13,305 nucleotides of DNA from an uncultured Eubacteriales bacterium. Its GTDB lineage: Bacteria; Bacillota; Clostridia; Oscillospirales; Acutalibacteraceae. Below, in pieces: positions 1-6,206 of the stretch (positions are counted from its first letter, which is position 1; every line of letters starts with the position of its first letter). Under the pieces are notes generated by a model. The model was not told where the DNA came from. It searched no databases and was given only the letters and a program-made list of their open reading frames with translations. The DNA lies in assembly GCA_934408795.1 (NCBI GenBank), contig CAKRVQ010000013.1, forward strand, positions 1-13,305. Direction: 5' to 3'. Both the position numbers and the translations under genes were made by a program.

Positions 1-315
1 CTTTTGGATCCCGTACACCTTGTCCTCTTCTACGACGCCGCAGGTCTTTGTATCCTTATAAGCATTGTAGATGTACTCGGCGGCATAGTGGTTTTTTATT
101 ACCTTATCTTCGACTATGCCCATTCCGGTCTCTTCCACCGCCATTTTCGCAAGCGGGATTCTCGCCTTGTCGGCGGCACAGGCGGCGGCAAAGAAGATCT
201 TATCCACCTGCTCCTGTGTATAGGTTGCGTACTTCTTCTGAGCCTCTCTGATCGATGCAAGCGCCTGCTCCAGCGTTTCCACGCTGTCAACGATCATTCT
301 TTCTTTCGCTTTCAT
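1..315 (-). CDS. adhE: Bifunctional aldehyde-alcohol dehydrogenase AdhE, N-terminal part (runs off the window)
   Basis: AdhE reduces acetyl-CoA to acetaldehyde and then ethanol, using two NADH, and is a main fermentative NAD+ regeneration route; the family forms cytoplasmic filaments called spirosomes. Only the first 105 codons are visible, the start of the aldehyde dehydrogenase half. The stretch TQEQVDKIFFAAACAADKAR, then RIPLAKMAVEETGMGIVEDK and KNHYAAEYIYNAYKDTKTCG is nearly the same as the E. coli AdhE N-terminus, so recognition is secure although both catalytic centres lie outside the window. The ATG at 313-315 is preceded by a GGGAGGT ribosome binding site (321-327) at 5-nt spacing. 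The gene lies downstream of a LysR-family gene on the same strand and has its own promoter with a Rex-like operator and a leader of about 330 nt. Confidence 0.95.
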   Translation of the reverse strand, partial: MKAKERMIVDSVETLEQALASIREAQKKYATYTQEQVDKIFFAAACAADKARIPLAKMAVEETGMGIVEDKVIKNHYAAEYIYNAYKDTKTCGVVEEDKVYGIQK

Positions 316-320
316 AAAAT

Positions 321-327
321 ACCTCCC
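321..327 (-). promoter_or_regulatory. Ribosome binding site of adhE
   Basis: On the minus strand this reads GGGAGGT, five bases before the ATG of adhE. It fixes the start and lies just 3' of the 10-bp-period tract in the leader. Confidence 0.85.
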
Positions 328-370
328 GATAGGTTATAAACATTTCTTATATGCGAAAAACCGCCAGCGG

Positions 371-440
371 CAAACTACTGCAAACTGCTGCAAACTGCGA
401 CAGATCGTCTCAAATTTCGACAAGCTGCGTCGGTCTGCCC
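371..440 (-). repeat. Degenerate 10-bp-period tandem tract in the adhE leader
   Basis: Seven consecutive 10-mers. The three nearest the gene are almost identical on the plus strand (CAAACTACTG, CAAACTGCTG, CAAACTGCGA); the next ones (CAGATCGTCT, CAAATTTCGA, CAAGCTGCGT, CGGTCTGCCC) decay but keep the register and mostly the leading CA. On the transcribed strand the consensus is about TCGCAGTTTG. It sits between the structured block of the leader and the ribosome binding site. I see no coding function. Confidence 0.7.
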
Positions 441-620
441 GGCACCTCGGTACATGGAGGGTCATGTCACGCCTTAGGTCTGTTTCTCCCCGGTGCCGGT
501 TCGAAAGAGATCTTAAGCTGACGAGGGTCTGACTCCTGTCGCCTCACGGTTCACCGCTCGGTGCCGATATCCGCCCTCAAAAAGGTCCCGTAATTAGATT
601 CCCGGCACCCTTTCGGGGCA
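437..620 (-). ncRNA. Candidate structured RNA in the adhE 5' leader, family not identified
   Basis: On the minus strand this block has a CCC-GAAA-GGG hairpin (617-608) with a GNRA loop, then four copies of one pairing element in alternating sense: GGTGCCG (609-603), CGGCACC (566-560), CCGGCACC (499-492) and GGTGCCGG (446-439). The simplest fold is two adjacent domains, 609-603 with 566-560 and 499-492 with 446-439. Smaller helices fall inside or between them: CGG-TGAA-CCG near 556-547, GAC/GAG with CTC/GTC (540-520) and ACATG-ACCCTC-CATGT (467-452). No convincing reading frame crosses it. It does not show the cobalamin, TPP, FMN, SAM-I, lysine or T-box cores that I know. It may be part of the adhE mRNA or a separate RNA from the same promoter. 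raiA-type Clostridial RNAs are the first family I would test, but I cannot confirm this by eye. Confidence 0.55.
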
Positions 621-646
621 CATATGCTCCGCTGCTTTGCTTTCGC

Positions 647-664
647 TTGTTATTATTTTAACAA
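647..664 (-). promoter_or_regulatory. Rex-like operator (NADH/NAD+ redox control) upstream of adhE
   Basis: The minus strand reads TTGTTAAAATAATAACAA, an 18-bp inverted repeat with perfect 6-bp arms (TTGTTA / TAACAA). The usual Rex site in Firmicutes is TTGTTAA-N4-TTAACAA, so it differs from consensus at one half-site base. Rex releases DNA when NADH rises, and adhE is a classic Rex target in Clostridia. The site covers the -10 box and the likely transcription start, which fits simple repression. The rex gene is not in the window. Confidence 0.75.
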
Positions 665-683
665 AGTTTATATTCCCTGTAAA
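655..683 (-). promoter_or_regulatory. Sigma-A type promoter of adhE
   Basis: Minus strand -35 TTTACA (683-678), a 17-nt spacer and -10 TAAAAT (660-655). The expected start is near 648, giving a leader of about 330 nt before the adhE ATG. The -10 lies wholly inside the Rex-like operator. Confidence 0.65.
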
Positions 684-839
684 TTGCCGCTTTTTCATAT
701 AGGTATTGCATTTACGGAATATAGCCTTCTGAGCGGTACCGCAGAGCCCTGCCTGCCGTTTGCGCCGTTTACTGTCCGCCCCTCTCACAGTCCGTTGCAG
801 CCGTCGGGCTCAACGCCGTCCGTTCTGCGGCGCATCTGC
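684..839. other. Rest of the lysR-adhE spacer, nothing assigned
   Basis: This part lies between the LysR stop and the adhE promoter. It holds a 10-bp palindrome GCGGTACCGC at 733-742 and a pyrimidine-rich stretch from about 747 in which CCGT recurs at roughly 9-bp steps (gcctgCCGT, ttgcgCCGT, acagtCCGT, tgcagCCGT). I see no hairpin with a U-tract that would count as a clear LysR terminator, and no gene. Confidence 0.4.
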
Positions 840-1793
840 TTATTTTGCCGCCTCCCCGTCAACCGTCGACCGTTTGGACATAACGAGGTGTTCGATAAAC
901 AGTCTGTCTATATCCGACAGGGCATAATCCTTACGATGTATCAGAACATCCTTATAGGTCTTATGGGAAGACTTATGAGGCCCGCCGCACCTTATCTGAA
1001 CAAGTCCGAAACGATCAAGCTGCTCCTTCGGTACCGGGGACACCCACATATAGGTAAACGGATTCTTTGAAAGCAGTTCAAACTGACTTGCCCTTTCGAA
1101 TACAAAGACCATTCTTTCGGATACATCCGATATCTCTTCCTTTTTCACCTCGGCAAGAGGCAATGACGGAACATAAGGGTCTGCGTGTGTGATCTCGGTA
1201 TAGTCGGCAAGAAATTCCTCGCTCGGATCATTTTCCTTTGCTATCGGAGAGTCCTTGCTCGTGAGCAGCACATATTCAAATTCGCATATGAGCTCCGCTG
1301 CCAGTCCTTTTTCCTCCGCCATGGTCTTATAGTAGCCGTCGAAAACGGATGCGTAACGCAGTATGCCGAGCTTATAATCGTCTCTTAACACATTCTTGAT
1401 CGTTCTCATGGAATTGGTCTCGCGGTATATAAACTCATATTTATCGTTGTTGCCCACACTGTTTACAAACGATGCAAACGCTGCCGAAATATAGCTTGCT
1501 CTGGGTCCCGACACCGAGAAGCGCTTTTTGACCGCGCTCTCGCCGATGAACATATTCTCCATATCATCGACCTGCTTGAGGACTGTCCTCGCGCATCTTA
1601 AAAACACCTCGCCCTCGGGGGTCGGTTCCATTCCCTTGGTGCTCCTCTGGAATATCGTCACACCGAGCGACGACTCAAGTTCCTTGACCGCGCGGCTGAG
1701 TGCCGACTGACCGACAAACAGTGTTTCCGCCGCCTTATTGATCGATTTTTTATCGGCTATTTCAACCGCATATTTCATATGAAGCAGATTCAA
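840..1793 (-). CDS. LysR-family transcriptional regulator
   Basis: A 317-residue protein of normal LysR-family length. The N-terminal winged helix-turn-helix is clear in residues 1-60: SINKAAETLFVGQSALSRAV followed by KELESSLGVTIFQRSTKGME and TPEGEVF. Residues from about 90 to 300 form the substrate-binding-like effector domain; its ligand cannot be read from the sequence. The start is TTG at 1793, because a GGGAGG site (1806-1801) stands 7 nt before it; the first in-frame ATG (residue 6) would be 22 nt from that site. It lies directly upstream of adhE on the same strand, so it could regulate adhE or neighbouring metabolism, but LysR proteins often act on divergent genes and no divergent gene exists here. 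A 17-bp palindrome in its own leader is a candidate autoregulatory site. Confidence 0.9.
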   Translation of the reverse strand: MNLLHMKYAVEIADKKSINKAAETLFVGQSALSRAVKELESSLGVTIFQRSTKGMEPTPEGEVFLRCARTVLKQVDDMENMFIGESAVKKRFSVSGPRASYISAAFASFVNSVGNNDKYEFIYRETNSMRTIKNVLRDDYKLGILRYASVFDGYYKTMAEEKGLAAELICEFEYVLLTSKDSPIAKENDPSEEFLADYTEITHADPYVPSLPLAEVKKEEISDVSERMVFVFERASQFELLSKNPFTYMWVSPVPKEQLDRFGLVQIRCGGPHKSSHKTYKDVLIHRKDYALSDIDRLFIEHLVMSKRSTVDGEAAK

Positions 1794-1818
1794 ATCGTGC
1801 CCTCCCGTTGATATTGAT

Positions 1819-1835
1819 AAAGATCGGTGATCTTT
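1819..1835. promoter_or_regulatory. Perfect 7-3-7 palindrome in the lysR leader
   Basis: AAAGATC-GGT-GATCTTT, 26 nt upstream of the TTG start of the LysR gene. Its place and symmetry fit an operator, possibly for autoregulation. As RNA it could also form a small 5'-UTR hairpin. No U-tract follows on the minus strand, so it is not a minus-strand terminator. Confidence 0.4.
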
Positions 1836-1868
1836 GATTTTTGTCTCGGTTCGTTTTATATCTCTTTT

Positions 1869-2066
1869 GCGACTTAATTGTGACGCAATTTTGACTCAAT
1901 TTTGACGCGTTTTTGACAAATTAGTGACGAATTTATCCGCGCTCGTTTCGCACTTGTTTTGCGTTCGCTTCACGCTTGATCCGCGTTTGACTCGCGTTTG
2001 ACTCGCGTTCGTTTCACACTTAAGCTGCGTCTGATTCGCGTTTGTTTCGCGCCCGTGCCGCAAACC
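1869..2066. repeat. 18-unit degenerate tandem array with strict 11-bp period
   Basis: The region divides into 18 consecutive 11-mers without any indel. Units at 1880-1934 (plus strand) are GTGACGCAATT, TTGACTCAATT, TTGACGCGTTT, TTGACAAATTA, GTGACGAATTT. Those at 1979-2011 are ATCCGCGTTTG, ACTCGCGTTTG, ACTCGCGTTCG, and ATTCGCGTTTG returns at 2034. The array has two related consensus halves, about TTGACGCATTT and ATTCGCGTTTG, with strong sequence decay but a fixed period. It fills most of the 343-nt gene-free spacer 1794-2136 between the COG2509 gene and lysR. The remaining 70 bases (2067-2136) show a weak CGAAG/CTTCG inverted repeat but no standard terminator. Confidence 0.8.
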
Positions 2067-2136
2067 GCCGCGTCGTTCGGCTCGGATTCGTGCAATCTTT
2101 CGAAGCCGTAAATATGCCCGTATTCAAAGACTTCGA

Positions 2137-3750
2137 TCACATATACTTATTTATTATTGCCTCCGCCGCTTTTATTCCGTCAACGGCGGCACTGATTATC
2201 CCGCCTGCATAACCCGCGCCTTCGCCGCAGGGGTATATTCCCTTAACAGAGCTCTGAAGACCGTCATTCCTTATTATGCGTAAAGGCGATGAAGATCTTG
2301 TTTCGGGTCCCGTAAGCAATGCGTCGGGTGACGAAAAGCCTTTGAGTCTGCCTTCGAAAACCCTTATTCCGTCCGACAGGGCATCAGCCGCGAAATCGGG
2401 GAGCACGGCTCTTAAGTTCCCCAAAAACGGCTCGGGTCTTACGGTGGGTTTGACCGAGGTCGGAGAGGTGCCGCTCTTACGGCTTAAAAAGTCGCCGACC
2501 GTCTGCGTGATGCAGCGGTATCCTCCCGCGATCTCATATGCCTTTCGTTCTATTCGGCGCTGGAAATACATCCCGTCGAGCACTCCCGTGCCGTAGTCCC
2601 CGGGGCCCACTCCCACCAGCACCGCCGAATTGGCATTGGTTCCGTTTCTGTCGGAGAAGCTCATCCCGTTTGTGACGACACCGCCGCTCTCGCTTGATGC
2701 GTTGACCACATATCCGCCGGGGCACATACAGAAGGTATAAACGCCCCTGCCGTTCGGGAGATGGCAAAACAACTTATAGTCCGCCGCGCCGAGCAGAGGG
2801 CTATCCGAAAAGCCGCCGTACTGCGCACGGTTTATGAGCGACTGCGGGTGCTCTATACGCGCCCCGACCGAAAACGGTTTCGGGGTCATCGTGAGTCCCG
2901 CGGCATAAAGCGTTTCAAATGTATCTCTTGCGGAATGACCCGTTGCAAGCACCATATCGGAGCAAAGCAGTTCTTCTGCCCCGTCGGCGCCCTCGGTCAC
3001 GACCGAAACGATACTGCCGTGTTTTTCACCGAAGGAAACGAAGCGGGTGCGAAAGCGGACCTCACCGCCGCATCCGATTATTTCCCGCCTGATGTTTTTG
3101 ATCGTTGTTATAAGTCTGTCCGTCCCCACATGGGGCTTCGAATCGATGAGAATATCGCTCCCCGCACCGAACTCCGAGAGGATCTCAAGCACCGTGCGGC
3201 ACCGCGGATCCTTTATTCCGGTGTTGAGTTTGCCGTCCGAAAAGGTGCCTGCTCCCCCCTCGCCGAATTGGATGTTGCTTTCGGTATCAAGTATACCGTC
3301 TCGGTTTAAGACATTTACAGCAGCGGATCTTTTATCCGCATCGTCTCCCCTTTCGAGGACTATCGGATCCATTCCCGCGCGGGCGAGGATCAGCGCTGCG
3401 AACATTCCCGCGGGGCCGAAGCCTACTACTATCGGTCTTGCGGACGGTTGCCGTGACGCTTTTTTGACGACATACGGCTTATATTCATACCTTTCGGGTG
3501 AAAACCTTTTAAACGCTCTGTTCACATCGTGCTCGCCGAGCGCAGTTTCCGCTATGACCGAGCAGCAAAAGCAAATGTCGCTTTTCTTTCTGGCATCGAC
3601 CGAGCACCTGTAAAGCCTTGCCGACAAAAGCGTGCCCGACCGTGTCGATGTCGCTTTTTCGGTCATTCCCGCGAGTTCCCGCTCGGTCATTTTTCTCGGA
3701 TCAAATCCCTCTTTTATAGGGAACATCACATTCTTGATTATAAACTTCAT
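2137..3750 (-). CDS. FAD-dependent oxidoreductase of the COG2509 type
   Basis: A 537-residue flavoprotein. A small N-terminal domain (about 1-100) is followed by a dinucleotide-binding motif VVGFGPAGMFAALILARAG (108-126), the family-typical stretch FGEGGAGTFSDGKLNTG (162-178), and near the end GEGAGYAGGIISAAVDGIKA, which closes the FAD site. This matches the uncharacterised FAD-dependent dehydrogenases common in Clostridia; substrate and electron partner are unknown. The ATG at 3750 overlaps the TGA of the upstream flavoprotein gene as ATGA and gives the usual MKFIIKN-like start. In-frame starts at 3759 and further upstream are possible but less likely. It is the last gene of the operon; no clear terminator follows. 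Confidence 0.88.
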   Translation of the reverse strand: MKFIIKNVMFPIKEGFDPRKMTERELAGMTEKATSTRSGTLLSARLYRCSVDARKKSDICFCCSVIAETALGEHDVNRAFKRFSPERYEYKPYVVKKASRQPSARPIVVGFGPAGMFAALILARAGMDPIVLERGDDADKRSAAVNVLNRDGILDTESNIQFGEGGAGTFSDGKLNTGIKDPRCRTVLEILSEFGAGSDILIDSKPHVGTDRLITTIKNIRREIIGCGGEVRFRTRFVSFGEKHGSIVSVVTEGADGAEELLCSDMVLATGHSARDTFETLYAAGLTMTPKPFSVGARIEHPQSLINRAQYGGFSDSPLLGAADYKLFCHLPNGRGVYTFCMCPGGYVVNASSESGGVVTNGMSFSDRNGTNANSAVLVGVGPGDYGTGVLDGMYFQRRIERKAYEIAGGYRCITQTVGDFLSRKSGTSPTSVKPTVRPEPFLGNLRAVLPDFAADALSDGIRVFEGRLKGFSSPDALLTGPETRSSSPLRIIRNDGLQSSVKGIYPCGEGAGYAGGIISAAVDGIKAAEAIINKYM

Positions 3751-5009
3751 ATTCGGCATTCCGTTTTCTTTTGTGCGGCCCTTACGCGATCCGCCGCACA
3801 AAGACCCGCGGTATATCCGCTTGCCCAGGCAAAGGACAGGTTGAAGCCGCCGCAGTCTCCGTCGGCATTCAAGACCTCGCCGCAGGCAAAAAGTCCCGGT
3901 ATTCTGCGCGACATAAGCGTGTCTTCGTAAAACTCCGCAGTGTCGGCGCCGCCCGCCGTGACCTGGGCATCGTTCATTCCGCGCGTGCCCGTAATGTTTA
4001 TCTTAAAGCTTTTCAAAATATCGGAGACCCTTTTCAGTTCCGAGTCGGACAGGCTGCCTATCGGCATTTCGGGGCTCAGTCTCCCGATCTTCAACACCGT
4101 TTGTGCGAGCCGCTTTTGCAGCAGTCCGCCCAAAAGCTCTTCGGTTTTTCTTGTACCGCAGAAGTCGCGCTTTGTTTTCAAAAGTCCGAGCAGCTCGGTA
4201 CCGTCCAGATACGGCGTGAGGTCCGCTTTGATGCAAAACGGCTTGTCCGCACCGTAATATGAAGAGAGGAGCAGGACACCCGGCCCCGAGACACCGTAAT
4301 CGCAGAAAAGCAGGTCGCCCGCGGGCGCGTTTATCGTGCCCTTATCAGTGTCGACCGACAATGCCGCCGTGACCTTAACGCCCTTAAGCGCACGCAAAAA
4401 CGGTTCGGATGAACGCAGCTGCACTATTGCGGGTCTGAGGTCCGTGATGCGGTGACCGAAGGCCGAGAGAAAGCGGTAGCCGTCGTCGGATCCGAGTTTT
4501 CCGCCCGCCTCGCCGCCGCAGGCGATTATTAAGGTTTTCGAAATGAATCTTTCTTCGTCCGCGGGGATAAAAAACGCCCCGTCTTTGCGGACCGACGGCG
4601 TTTCCGCCTTTGCTCCGCACAAAATATTCACTCCCGCCTCCGCTGCCGAAAACCTCAGCGCGTCAACGACCGACGACGCCTGAAGCGACATCGGATACGC
4701 CTTGCCGTCCTGTCTGAACGCCACGGGCAGTCCGAGCGACAGGAAAAAGGACGCTTGTTTTTCGGGATCGAAGTTTGCTATTATGCGGGACGCGAATTCG
4801 GGGGAACCGTGATACCTGTCGGGCGAAAACGAGTTATTGGTTATATTACACTGACCGTTTCCGGTAACGGCAAGCTTTTTGCCGACGCGGTCGTTTTTTT
4901 CGATCACCAGCACCCTTGCCTCGGGAAAGCTCCTTTTTGCGGAGATCGCCGCCGCCAAGCCCGAGGCGCCGCCGCCGATGACCGTCACATCGAAAATTTC
5001 CGACTTCAT
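3747..5009 (-). CDS. HI0933/BaiN-like NAD(P)/FAD-dependent oxidoreductase
   Basis: A 420-residue flavoprotein of the HI0933 family (YhiN/BaiN-like). It has the N-terminal FAD motif VIGGGASGLAAAISA (about 10-24), the family signature VTGNGQCNITN (48-58), and the C-terminal GEVLNADGDCGGFNLSFAWASG. One family member, BaiN of Clostridium scindens, takes part in bile acid transformation, but family membership alone does not show that here. The ATG at 5009 is 9 nt after the CDF exporter stop; a GGAGG lies about 14 nt upstream, longer than usual. The 3' end overlaps the next flavoprotein gene by 4 nt, so the two are probably translationally coupled. Confidence 0.9.
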   Translation of the reverse strand: MKSEIFDVTVIGGGASGLAAAISAKRSFPEARVLVIEKNDRVGKKLAVTGNGQCNITNNSFSPDRYHGSPEFASRIIANFDPEKQASFFLSLGLPVAFRQDGKAYPMSLQASSVVDALRFSAAEAGVNILCGAKAETPSVRKDGAFFIPADEERFISKTLIIACGGEAGGKLGSDDGYRFLSAFGHRITDLRPAIVQLRSSEPFLRALKGVKVTAALSVDTDKGTINAPAGDLLFCDYGVSGPGVLLLSSYYGADKPFCIKADLTPYLDGTELLGLLKTKRDFCGTRKTEELLGGLLQKRLAQTVLKIGRLSPEMPIGSLSDSELKRVSDILKSFKINITGTRGMNDAQVTAGGADTAEFYEDTLMSRRIPGLFACGEVLNADGDCGGFNLSFAWASGYTAGLCAADRVRAAQKKTECRI

Positions 5010-5018
5010 AAAGTGCCG

Positions 5019-6206
5019 TCAGTCCTCCTCAGATGTGTAATCGTCATCGACCGTTATGACGCAGCAGTATCTGCGGTCGCGGTCGCGCATTTTTGCGGAA
5101 ATAAGGGTACAAAGTGCCTGTTCGGACAGTTTGTCGCCCGGGTGAACGACTATATCGAATATAACATTTATGCGCTCTTTGCCGTTTACCACCCTGAAAT
5201 CGTGGAATTTTATGTTGCCGCCTATTTCGGAAAGCACCGATTCCAGGCACGACTTCACCTCTTCTGTAAGAGGATCGCCCACCGCGACGGGGTCTGTATG
5301 TATAACCGCGGACATTCCGAGGCGGTCGTATATCTCTTTTTCGCACCTGTCCGCCTGTTCGTGGCAGGTAACTATATCGGCGGTCTGCGGGACCTCTACA
5401 TGGAGGGTGCAGAACACGCGGCCCGGTCCGTAATTATGGATTATTATATCGTGAGTGCCTATGAATTCATCATAGGACAAGGCGATATCGGCTATTTTTC
5501 GGATATCGCTCTTCTTTGCAGGGGTGCCGAGAAGCGGATCTATCGTATCTTTCACGCTTTTCAGACCCGAGAAGATTATAAACAGCGACACCGCAAGTCC
5601 CACATAGGCATCGGAATCAAAGCCCGTAAATCTCAATATCAGCATTGAAACAAGGACCGCACCCGTGGATATACAGTCATTAAGAGAATCGCTTGCGGCG
5701 GCAATAAGGGCATCGGAGTCTATCCGCTTTCCGAGTTTTCGGTTAAAGATGAACATCCAGAGCTTGATGAGTATCGACATGGTAAGTATTGCCACGGTAA
5801 GAACGCTGACCGAAGGGGCGGCGGGCTCGGCTATCTTTTCGACGGAGCCCTTAAGCAGTTCTATTCCCACCACGACGATCGCGCACGAAACTATAAGTGC
5901 AGAGATGTATTCCATTCTGCCGTGACCGAACGGGTGATCCTTATCCGCGGGCTTTTCCGCCATCTTAAAGCCGAAAAGGGTTATAAGGGACGAGCCGAGG
6001 TCGGATAGGTTATTGAAGGCGTCCGCCACTACCGAAAACGAGCCCGACAACAGACCTGCCGTGAGTTTTATCGCAAACAACAAAAGGTTACAGGCTATGC
6101 CCGTAAGTCCGCCGAGCTTTCCGTAGGAGGCGCGTACCGCGGTGTTTCCGACATTTTCACTGTTTTTTACAAACAACCTGACCAAAAGATCCGTCAAGCC
6201 GATCAC
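5019..6206 (-). CDS. Cation diffusion facilitator transporter, Mn-type signature
   Basis: A 395-residue membrane protein of the CDF family, which exports divalent metal ions by proton antiport. Six membrane segments lie between about 35 and 215, followed by a cytoplasmic metal-sensing domain. The family motif HPFGHGRMEYISAL is at 91-104. The metal-site residues are NxxxD in TM2 (N65, D69) and DxxxD in TM5 (D173, D177) rather than the HxxxD of zinc exporters, a pattern known from manganese-type members, so Mn(II) or Fe(II) export is the likely role. The C-terminal part, from about 310, is longer than in the ~300-residue YiiP and looks like an extra cytoplasmic domain. The start is GTG at 6206, overlapping the ddl stop as GTGA. 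Confidence 0.9.
   Translation of the reverse strand: MIGLTDLLVRLFVKNSENVGNTAVRASYGKLGGLTGIACNLLLFAIKLTAGLLSGSFSVVADAFNNLSDLGSSLITLFGFKMAEKPADKDHPFGHGRMEYISALIVSCAIVVVGIELLKGSVEKIAEPAAPSVSVLTVAILTMSILIKLWMFIFNRKLGKRIDSDALIAAASDSLNDCISTGAVLVSMLILRFTGFDSDAYVGLAVSLFIIFSGLKSVKDTIDPLLGTPAKKSDIRKIADIALSYDEFIGTHDIIIHNYGPGRVFCTLHVEVPQTADIVTCHEQADRCEKEIYDRLGMSAVIHTDPVAVGDPLTEEVKSCLESVLSEIGGNIKFHDFRVVNGKERINVIFDIVVHPGDKLSEQALCTLISAKMRDRDRRYCCVITVDDDYTSEED

Noticed and set aside
519..545. Hammerhead ribozyme on the plus strand
   Set aside because: CTGACGAG is present, but the GAAA after stem II and the cleavage-site stem are absent.
437..620. Cobalamin, FMN, SAM-I, lysine, glmS or T-box element
   Set aside because: The conserved cores of these families are not found. 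AGGAGTCAGACC and CTGACGAGG only superficially resemble the cobalamin end and the glmS or hammerhead cores, and the required partner motifs are missing.
594..788. Minus-strand 64-codon frame between lysR and adhE
   Set aside because: It spans the adhE promoter and Rex-like operator, has no ribosome binding site and no recognisable domain.
1819..1835. Minus-strand terminator at the palindrome upstream of lysR
   Set aside because: It lies 5' of the LysR gene and is not followed by a U-tract on the minus strand.
1869..2066. CRISPR array
   Set aside because: Units are 11 bp and contiguous, without spacers of constant length between identical repeats, and no cas gene is present.
2761..3613. Plus-strand open frames of 182 and 188 codons
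   Set aside because: Antisense shadows of the COG2509 flavoprotein gene, whose FAD motifs fix the minus frame.
4755..5648. Long plus-strand open frame (297 codons)
   Set aside because: It lies antisense to the CDF and flavoprotein genes, whose motifs are unambiguous; its translation is low in recognisable features and it has no ribosome binding site.
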